Origin: Candidatus Cryptobacteroides faecihippi
GTDB taxonomy: Bacteria; Bacteroidota; Bacteroidia; Bacteroidales; UBA932
DNA: 23,334 bases
Reading direction: 5' to 3'
NCBI GenBank assembly: GCA_018066065.1
Contig: JAGHSC010000181.1
Location: 1-23,334 of the forward strand
A model generated the notes under the pieces. It was not told the origin of the DNA. It saw nothing but the letters and a program-made list of their open reading frames with translations, and did not search any database. Positions 16,004-22,210 of this stretch are shown in pieces; position 1 is the first letter of the stretch, and the number at the start of each line of letters is the position of its first letter. The position numbers and the translations under genes were made by a program.

Positions 16004-16029
16004 TGAATATTCCCAAAACATAGAGGAGC

Positions 16030-16377
16030 ATGTACAAGGACGATTCAACACACAGGAACCCTGCAGAACGCGGTTCTGAGGACGTCTATTCAAAGCCTGT
16101 CAGGGCTGGCAAGAGGACGTATTTCTTTGATGTAAAGTCCACTAAGGACAGCAGCGACTACTTCCTGACGATCACCGAAAGCAAGCGCAGGACCGAGCAG
16201 GACGGCAGTTTCTCATTCGACAAGCACAAGATCTTCCTCTACAAGGAGGACTTCGACAAGTTCCAGGAGGGTCTTGAGGATGCACTTGCGTACATCAAGG
16301 CCAACCTGCTCACCGACGAGCCTTCCGACAACCCGGAGAGCCGTTTCACGGACATATCGTTCGACGACATCAAATAG
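16030..16377 (+). CDS. PUR-family DNA/RNA-binding protein (DUF3276)
   Basis: A 115-residue small nucleic-acid-binding protein of the bacterial PUR-alpha-like family (DUF3276), found in Bacteroidota and in Borrelia, where the relative BpuR binds DNA and RNA as a regulator. The single PUR repeat fold is suggested by SKPVRAGKRTYFFDVKST, followed by DYFLTITESKRR and the helix segment KIFLYKEDFDKFQEGLEDAL. The acidic C-terminal tail ends in FTDISFDDIK. It has its own promoter divergent from nusB. Only 29 bases without a terminator separate it from the exported oxidoreductase gene, so read-through into that cluster is possible. Its target is not known. Confidence 0.88.
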   Translation: MYKDDSTHRNPAERGSEDVYSKPVRAGKRTYFFDVKSTKDSSDYFLTITESKRRTEQDGSFSFDKHKIFLYKEDFDKFQEGLEDALAYIKANLLTDEPSDNPESRFTDISFDDIK

Positions 16378-16406
16378 TTCATTCAATTCACTAAACTAAT
16401 ATTTTT

Positions 16407-17906
16407 ATGGAAAAAGAAATCTCAAGACGTTCCTTCCTCAAGACAGGAACAGCAGTGGCAGCCGGCCTGGCAGTCGCTCCGAACATCATCATCGCCGGTG
16501 AGGCTAAGCCTAAGAAGGAAAAGAAGAAGAAAGTCGCTCCTTCTGACAAGCTCAACATCGTCGGTGTCGGTATCGGAGGACGTGGAGCAGCTGACCTTTC
16601 CGAGATGGAGACTGAGAACATCATCGGTCTCTGCGACGTCGACTGGAAGTACGCAGACCATGTGTTCAACAAGTATCCTCAGGCAAAGAAGTTCAATGAC
16701 TACCGCGTCATGTTCGAGGACGAGATCTTCAAGCAGGCAGACGCAGTCATGGTTGCTACAGCCGACCACACCCACGCAATCATCGCAGCTGCTGCGATGG
16801 AGGCAGGAAAGCACGTCTATGTTGAGAAGCCTCTCACTCTTACCGTCTACGAGGCAAGACTCCTCACCAAGCTCGCTGCAAAGAACCGCGTTGCAACCCA
16901 GATGGGTAACCAGGGTGCTTCAGGCGCAGGTACAAGGCAGGCCATCGAGTGGCTGTGGAACGGCGAGATCGGAGAGGTCACCAGAGTAGACTGCTTCACC
17001 GACCGTCCAATCTGGCCTCAGGGTCTCGAGAAGCCTACCGAGGTTCAGCCTATTCCTTCTACCCTCAACTGGGATGCATTCATCGGACCAGCTCCAATGC
17101 GTGAGTACAACTCAATCTACACTCCTTGGAACTTCCGCGGATGGTGGGATTTCAGTACAGGTGCCCTCGGTGACATGGCATGCCACATCATGCATGTTCC
17201 TTTCAAGGGTCTCAAGCTCGGCTACCCTACCAAGGTAGAGGCCAGCTCAACCAACGTCCTCACCGACTGCTGTCCTAGCGCCGAGATGATCAAGCTCACC
17301 TTCCCTGCAAGAGAGAACATGCCTAAGCTCGCTCTCCCTGAGGTAGAGGTACGCTGGTACGACGGTGGATTCAAGCCAGAGCGTCCAGAAGGACTTCCTG
17401 AGGGTGTCAACCTCAACATCGACGGTGGATGCAGCATCTTCTACGGTACAAAGGACATCATGGTTGTAGGCTGCTACGGCAACAGGCCTTACCTCCTCTC
17501 CGGCAGAAAGCCTGAGGTTCCTCATGTCCTCCGTGAGGTCACCGTATCACACCAGCAGGACTGGATCCGCGCCTGCAAGGAAGACGCAGACGTCAGAATC
17601 CCTTCAGCATCAGACTTCAGCGAGGCTGGTCCATTCGTAGAGATGGTTGACCTCGGTGTTGCAGCAGTAAGGCTCCAGGCTCTCAACCAGACCCTCAACT
17701 GGGATGGCCAGAAGATGGAGTTCACCAACATCCCTGCCGACGCTACCATCAGGATCCTCGAGAAGGACGGCTTCTCAATCCACGACGGTCACCCTACATT
17801 CCAGAACAAGTACACTGACCCTGTCAACGCCCGCGAGTTCGCCGCAAGCCTCATCAAGCGTCAGTACCGTGCAGGCTACACTCTCCCTGAGATGCCTGAG
17901 ATCTAG
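16407..17906 (+). CDS. Tat-type exported Gfo/Idh/MocA family oxidoreductase
   Basis: A 499-residue NAD(P)-dependent sugar oxidoreductase. The N-terminus has a Tat signal with SRRSFLK at residues 6-12 and a hydrophobic core ending near residue 30, followed by a Lys-rich linker. The Rossmann motif GVGIGGRG (53-60) binds the cofactor, and the family's EKP catalytic-lysine motif is at 140-142. The C-terminal half has the conserved WNFRGWWDFSTGALGDMACH. Secreted members of this family oxidise a sugar ring, often at C3, with bound cofactor, and GH109-type relatives use NAD to cleave glycosides. It heads a trio with a DUF1080 protein and a TIM-barrel lipoprotein. Codons are strongly biased (CTC for Leu, CCT for Pro), unlike the neighbouring housekeeping genes, which suggests high expression. 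The substrate is unknown. Confidence 0.93.
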   Translation: MEKEISRRSFLKTGTAVAAGLAVAPNIIIAGEAKPKKEKKKKVAPSDKLNIVGVGIGGRGAADLSEMETENIIGLCDVDWKYADHVFNKYPQAKKFNDYRVMFEDEIFKQADAVMVATADHTHAIIAAAAMEAGKHVYVEKPLTLTVYEARLLTKLAAKNRVATQMGNQGASGAGTRQAIEWLWNGEIGEVTRVDCFTDRPIWPQGLEKPTEVQPIPSTLNWDAFIGPAPMREYNSIYTPWNFRGWWDFSTGALGDMACHIMHVPFKGLKLGYPTKVEASSTNVLTDCCPSAEMIKLTFPARENMPKLALPEVEVRWYDGGFKPERPEGLPEGVNLNIDGGCSIFYGTKDIMVVGCYGNRPYLLSGRKPEVPHVLREVTVSHQQDWIRACKEDADVRIPSASDFSEAGPFVEMVDLGVAAVRLQALNQTLNWDGQKMEFTNIPADATIRILEKDGFSIHDGHPTFQNKYTDPVNAREFAASLIKRQYRAGYTLPEMPEI

Positions 17907-17932
17907 TCTGAAGAACTAAAAACAGATTCATA

Positions 17933-18838
17933 ATGAAGAAGACATCACTTATCCTTGCAGGTGCAGCCATGGTTCTTTCCATGGCTTCCTGCAACAACGC
18001 AAAGAAGGCTGCTCCTGCAGCTGCAGAGCTCACATGGCTCAGCGAGGAGACAACCGAGATCGAGGTCGCCAAGGAAGGCGTCCCTACCTACACCACAGTC
18101 ACCAAGCCTCAGGTAGACCTCGCTTCTGTCCCACAGGACGCTGAGGGCTACTACATCCTCTTCGACGGTTCATCCCTCAACGGTTGGAGAACCTACGGAA
18201 AGGACACCGTCACCGCAAGATGGTCAATCGAGGACGATTGCCTCAAGTTCAGCGGCTCAAACACTGGCGAAGGCCAGACCGGAGAAGGTGGCGACATCAT
18301 CTTCGCACACAAGTTCTAGAACTTCATCATGGAGCTTGAGTGGAAGATCTCCGAGGGTGGAAACTCAGGTATCTTCTACCTCGCACAGGAAGTCAAGACA
18401 AAGAACGAAGAGGGCGTAGAGCGCTGGGAGCCTATCTACATCTCATCTCCTGAGTATCAGGTTCTCGACAACGCCAACCACCCAGATTCATTCCTCGGTG
18501 TCAACGGCAACCGCAAGAGCGCATCCCTCTACGACATGATCCCTGCCAACCCACAGAACCAGAATCCTTTCGGTGAGTGGAACAAGTGCAAGATCATGGT
18601 TTACCAGGGAACCATCGTCCACTACCAGAACGACGAGAACGTTCTCGAGTACCACATGTGGACCCCACAGTGGACCGACATGCTCCAGGCTTCAAAGTTC
18701 TCTCAGGAGAAGTGGCCTCTCGCATTCGAGCTCCTCAACAACTGCGGTGGCGACGAGCATGAGGGTTACATCGGCTTCCAGGATCATGGAAACGACGTCT
18801 GGTACCGCAACATCCGTGTAAAGGTTCTTGACAAATAA
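17933..18838 (+). pseudogene. DUF1080 (3-keto-disaccharide hydrolase-like) lipoprotein interrupted by an in-frame TAG
   Basis: One continuous reading frame of 302 codons broken only by TAG at 18317-18319. The first part (128 residues) has a lipoprotein signal with MASC (Cys20) and the domain start GYYILFDGSSLNGWRTYGKD. The second part continues in the same frame with MELEWKISEGGNSGIFYLAQ, then PEYQVLDNANHPDSFLGVNG and a C-terminal strand GYIGFQDHGNDVWYRNIRVK, all typical of the DUF1080/concanavalin-like fold. The stop falls between HKF and NFIMELEW, where relatives usually have Lys (KFKNF), so AAG to TAG is the simplest change. TAG is a true stop in the gene just upstream, so recoding is unlikely. 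Members are reported as 3-keto-glycoside hydrolases or lyases. It may be a real nonsense allele or a sequencing error; an ATG at 18329 could restart translation without the signal peptide. Confidence 0.85.
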
Positions 18839-18847
18839 TCCAACGCA

Positions 18848-19738
18848 ATGAAAAGAATCGCATTCATGGCTCTCGCAGGACTTGTTGCCCTGACTTCCTG
18901 CTCTTCCTCAAAGGAAGCTGTAAAGAAGGACATCAGCGTACAGCTCTACAGCATCAGAGACGTCATCGGCAACCCTGATCTCTACGCTCAGAACCACGAA
19001 GAAGCCTTCAAGGCTCTCGCAGAGATGGGCTACACCTCAGTGGAGGCTGCATGCTACTCAGACGGCAAGCTCTACGGAGTCGATCCTGAGCAGTACAAGG
19101 CTGACCTCGAGGCTGCAGGTCTCAAGTCACTTTCCACCCACATCATGAAGGGCCTCTCAGAGGAAGAGCTCACTTCAGGCGACTTCACTCCTTCAATGGC
19201 ATGGTGGGATCAGGCAATCGCTGCCCACAAGGCTGCCGGCTGCAAGTACATCGTTTGCCCTGGCTTCGGCATCCCTGGCACACTCGCAGGCCTCAAGGTC
19301 TACTGCGACTACTTCAACGCCATCGGCCAGAAGTGCAAGGAGAACGGCATGCTCTTCGGCTACCACAACCACTCTCACGAGTTCAACAAGCTCGAGGACA
19401 AGGTGATCTACGACTTCATGGTCGAGAACACAGACCCTGAGCTCGTCTTCTTCGAGATGGACGTCTACTGGGCAGTCATGGGCAAGGTCTATCCTGTCGA
19501 GTACTTCAGGAAGTATCCAGGCCGCTTCAGCCTTCTCCACATCAAGGATCATCGCGAGCTCGGCGAGAGCGGCATGGTCGGCTTCGACGCAATCTTCAAG
19601 AATGCTGCAACTGCAGGCATGAAGGACTTCGTCGTCGAGCTTGAGGCATTCACCAACGGTGACTGGAGAGAGAGCATGAAGATGTGTGCTGACTACCTCC
19701 TTGGCTCAGACTTCGTCGCACCAAGCTACGCTGACTAA
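18848..19738 (+). CDS. Sugar phosphate isomerase/epimerase-like TIM-barrel lipoprotein
   Basis: A 296-residue protein of the xylose-isomerase-like TIM-barrel (AP endonuclease 2) family. The lipobox LTSC puts the lipid anchor on Cys18, so it should act in the periplasm and not on a cytoplasmic sugar phosphate. Metal-ligand candidates lie at the ends of the barrel strands: YHNHSHEF (172-179), EMDVYW (Glu203, Asp205), HIKDH (231-235) and VELEAF (Glu264/Glu266). The barrel starts with ISVQLYSIRD near residue 29. It follows the DUF1080 gene by 9 bases and precedes a terminator at 19771. With the Gfo/Idh protein and DUF1080 it probably acts on 3-keto sugars, as isomerase, epimerase, lyase or hydratase; which of these is not clear from the sequence. 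Confidence 0.9.
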   Translation: MKRIAFMALAGLVALTSCSSSKEAVKKDISVQLYSIRDVIGNPDLYAQNHEEAFKALAEMGYTSVEAACYSDGKLYGVDPEQYKADLEAAGLKSLSTHIMKGLSEEELTSGDFTPSMAWWDQAIAAHKAAGCKYIVCPGFGIPGTLAGLKVYCDYFNAIGQKCKENGMLFGYHNHSHEFNKLEDKVIYDFMVENTDPELVFFEMDVYWAVMGKVYPVEYFRKYPGRFSLLHIKDHRELGESGMVGFDAIFKNAATAGMKDFVVELEAFTNGDWRESMKMCADYLLGSDFVAPSYAD

Positions 19739-19770
19739 GAGGATACAAGTCCCTCATTTGAATATTCATG

Positions 19771-19806
19771 GAAGGTGATCCGCAACACGGGTCACCTTCT
19801 TTGTTT
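19771..19806 (+). terminator. Rho-independent terminator after the exported sugar cluster
   Basis: GAAGGTGATCCG (19771-19782) pairs with CGGGTCACCTTC (19788-19799) across a short loop, with one mismatch near the middle, and a T-rich run (TCTTTGTTT-like) follows. It lies 32 bases after the stop of the TIM-barrel gene. Confidence 0.75.
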
Positions 19807-19834
19807 GTGATTAGCTACAGAATTTCTATATTAA
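19804..19834 (+). promoter_or_regulatory. Possible promoter of the deaminase/nucleoside salvage genes
   Basis: TTTG (19804-19807), then 19 bases, then TATATTAA (19827-19834), which matches six of the eight positions of the TAnnTTTG box. The spacing is right, and it follows the previous terminator. A start of transcription near 19840 would lie just before an ATG at 19843. Confidence 0.35.
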
Positions 19835-19907
19835 CATATTTAATGGGGAAACACCGAGAATTAAGCAAAAGATTGGTCTAAGCAACATAGCGCTTGACGG
19901 ACGTCAG

Positions 19908-21137
19908 GTGGACATAAGGATAAAGGACGGCACGATCGCCGGCATAGCTCCTCACGGCGGGCTTTCCGCAGGGATGCTGGAGGGAGCCGAGGTGGTGGAC
20001 TGTGCGGGAAAGGTTGCCGTTCCCGGATTCATCAACATGCACACCCACGCTGCGATGTCCCTCATGAGAGGCATCGGCGAGGACATGGTGCTCAGCGACC
20101 GGCTGGACCACATCTGGGAGATCGAGTCCAGGATCGATGCGCCTTACATCCACTGGGGAAGCAAGGTGGCTGCCCTGGAGATGATCAAGAGCGGGACCAC
20201 CCTGTACAACGACCAGTACTGGTTCTCCCATGTCGCACAGAAGGCTGCATCCGAGATGGGCATCAGGAATGCGATGTCCTATGTCTTCCTGGACCACCTG
20301 GACAAGGATGAGGCTGAGAGGGAGAAGGAGCAGTGCATGAAGATGCATGCCACGGTCCCGGGATGGGACAGCAATTCCATCTTCACCATCGGCATCCACG
20401 CAATCTACTCAGTCAGCGAGGAGCTGATTCTCTGGGCGACTGAATATGCAAGGAGAAATGGCCTCCGCATCCACATCCACGTGGCTGAATCCGAGAAGGA
20501 GGACCTGGACTGCAAGGCAGCCCATGGTGGTCTCTCCCCTGTCGAGTACCTCGACTCCCTCGGAGTTCTCGGTCCTGACGTGATTGCGGCCCACACGCTT
20601 TGGCTCTCGGAGCATGACATCGAGCTGCTGGGGCAGCATAAGGTCAACTGTGTCCACAACATCAACTCCAACGCGAAGCTGGCCTCAGGCTACAAGTTCA
20701 AGTGGAAGGAGCTCAGCGATGCCGGAGCGAATGTCTGCCTCGGTACCGACGGGTGCGCTTCCTCGAACAACCTCGACATGCTGGAGGCGATGAAGACCAC
20801 TGCAATCTTCCAGAAGGCATGGAGGAAGGATCCATCAGCCCTTCCGCTCCAGACCCTTATGGACATGGCCACCGTGAACGGAGCCAAGGCATTCGGATTG
20901 AAGACCGGCAGGATCGAGGCAGGGTATGATGCCGACATCCAGATCATCGACACTGACAACACTCTGTTTCTGTCCCCTGCTCCTTTCCTGGCCAATTTCA
21001 TCTACTCCGCCCACAGCGAGTGCATCGACTCCCTCATCATCGGAGGCAAGTTCGTGATGCGTGGCAGGAAAGTTGCGGACGAGAGGGACATCCTCGATGG
21101 TGCGCGAAGCGTACTGAGCACAATAGCAAGAAATTAA
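19908..21137 (+). CDS. Amidohydrolase, MTA/SAH/adenosine deaminase-like (start uncertain)
   Basis: A zinc-type amidohydrolase of the MtaD/TRZ-ATZ family, 409 residues from the GTG at 19908. Motifs: NMHTHAAMSLMRG (His45/His47), HIHVAESEKE (His191, Glu194), AAHTLWLSEHD (His229) and LGTDGCASSNNLDML (Asp281). These fit deamination of S-adenosylhomocysteine, methylthioadenosine or adenosine to the inosine forms. The purine nucleoside phosphorylase gene 22 bases downstream supports nucleoside salvage. The start is odd: homology-like sequence (IGLSNIALDGRQ) extends upstream of the GTG to about 19860, the first strand of the family, with no ATG, GTG or TTG in that frame. An ATG at 19843 is one base out of frame, so one base may be missing near the AAAA at 19867-19870, or a rare start codon is used. 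Confidence 0.88.
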   Translation: MDIRIKDGTIAGIAPHGGLSAGMLEGAEVVDCAGKVAVPGFINMHTHAAMSLMRGIGEDMVLSDRLDHIWEIESRIDAPYIHWGSKVAALEMIKSGTTLYNDQYWFSHVAQKAASEMGIRNAMSYVFLDHLDKDEAEREKEQCMKMHATVPGWDSNSIFTIGIHAIYSVSEELILWATEYARRNGLRIHIHVAESEKEDLDCKAAHGGLSPVEYLDSLGVLGPDVIAAHTLWLSEHDIELLGQHKVNCVHNINSNAKLASGYKFKWKELSDAGANVCLGTDGCASSNNLDMLEAMKTTAIFQKAWRKDPSALPLQTLMDMATVNGAKAFGLKTGRIEAGYDADIQIIDTDNTLFLSPAPFLANFIYSAHSECIDSLIIGGKFVMRGRKVADERDILDGARSVLSTIARN

Positions 21138-21159
21138 CGAATCATAGAAATTAACTGAC

Positions 21160-21987
21160 ATGGATCCAAGAGCAGAAAGAATCTACAACGCAGCCGATTT
21201 CCTGCGCCAGCAGCTCGGCGACCTCAAGCCGGAGGTTGGAATAGTCCTGGGCAGCGGCCTCGGCAAGCTTGCCGAGAGCATCAGCAACCCTGTGACGGTG
21301 CCTTACAGGACGATTCCAGGCTTTCCTGTCTCGACTGCCCTGGGACACAAGGGCAATTTCATCATCGGCGAGCTCGGCGGAAAGACCGTCATCGCGATGC
21401 AGGGAAGGATACATTACTATGAAGGCTATCCGATGGAGCTCGTGACTCTCCCGATCAGGGTCATGAAGGTCATCGGCATAAAGTATCTCTTTGTCTCAAA
21501 CGCTGCAGGCGGAGTGAACTACGACTACCATGTCGGCGACCTTATGATCATCAAGGATCACATCAACCAGCTTCCAAACCCGCTCATCGGCCCGAACATG
21601 GATGACTTCGGCCCGAGATTCCCGGACATGACCAGGCCTTACGACGGCAAGCTCATCGCCAAGGCAGAGGAGATCGGTGCCGAGCTGGGAGTCAAGCTTC
21701 ACAAGGGAGTCTACTTTGCCGGCACAGGCCCTACCTATGAGACTCCGTCCGAGTACAAGTACATCAGGACCATCGGTGGAGACGCAACTGGAATGTCAAC
21801 CGTCCCTGAGGTCATCGTGGCGCGCCATTCGGACATCCCTGTCTTCGGAATGTCAGTCATCACCAACGAGGCACATGACGACTATGCAGAGGACTACGAG
21901 AACAACGGTGACGACGTCGTCAAGGCTGCCGATGCTGCTGCCGACACGATGTGCACCATATTCAGAAGAATAATCGAATCACTTTGA
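21160..21987 (+). CDS. punA: Purine nucleoside phosphorylase (trimeric, PNP-I family)
   Basis: A 275-residue cytoplasmic enzyme that splits inosine, guanosine and similar purine nucleosides with phosphate into base and ribose-1-phosphate. Motifs of the trimeric class: phosphate loop GSGLG at 31-35, GRIHYYEGY at 82-90, NAAGG at 114-118, the purine-site GPTYET with Tyr193-Glu194 (equivalent to the Phe-Glu pair of human PNP) and SVITNEA with Asn236 in the base site. The Asn marks a 6-oxopurine-preferring enzyme, so adenosine would first need deamination, a job that fits the gene just upstream. Its TGA overlaps the ATG of the next small gene (TGATG, 21985-21989). Confidence 0.95.
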   Translation: MDPRAERIYNAADFLRQQLGDLKPEVGIVLGSGLGKLAESISNPVTVPYRTIPGFPVSTALGHKGNFIIGELGGKTVIAMQGRIHYYEGYPMELVTLPIRVMKVIGIKYLFVSNAAGGVNYDYHVGDLMIIKDHINQLPNPLIGPNMDDFGPRFPDMTRPYDGKLIAKAEEIGAELGVKLHKGVYFAGTGPTYETPSEYKYIRTIGGDATGMSTVPEVIVARHSDIPVFGMSVITNEAHDDYAEDYENNGDDVVKAADAAADTMCTIFRRIIESL

Positions 21988-22205
21988 TGAAACACATTGG
22001 AATTATCTACTTCATCGTTGCCGCAGCCATTCTCGCCTACGGCATCATGATGCTTGTCAATGGCCAGGGCAAGCTCTGGGCCGACATCTGCATAACCCTG
22101 ATCGGTGTCTACTACCTCTACAGGGGAATTGCGACCACCTACAATGCAAAGGTCAGGAAGGAAAGGGAAAGAGAAGACCAGGGCAACGACCCTGCTAATG
22201 CATGA
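21987..22205 (+). CDS. Small two-helix membrane protein of unknown function
   Basis: A 72-residue protein with two predicted membrane helices (about 4-24, IGIIYFIVAAAILAYGIMMLV, and 32-48, ADICITLIGVYYLYRGI) and a charged C-terminal tail rich in Lys, Arg and Glu. The start at 21987 is chosen because its ATG overlaps the PNP stop; a longer frame from 21951 lies inside the PNP gene. Its TGA (22203-22205) overlaps an ATG at 22202 of the NAD synthetase gene. Tight coupling on both sides suggests a real gene. No family is recognised. Confidence 0.75.
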   Translation: MKHIGIIYFIVAAAILAYGIMMLVNGQGKLWADICITLIGVYYLYRGIATTYNAKVRKEREREDQGNDPANA

Positions 22206-22210
22206 TTGAG

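Noticed and set aside
16388..16406. TATTTTTA just before the Gfo/Idh start as its promoter
   Set aside because: It abuts the ATG, so transcription would start inside the gene; the box is also imperfect at the last base.
17933..18838. Stop-codon reassignment (TAG read as an amino acid)
   Set aside because: Many genes in the window end in TAG at their family-typical C-terminus (kdsC, maf, dtd, TonB receptor, rimO, glpC, the Gfo/Idh gene), so the single internal TAG is a local event.
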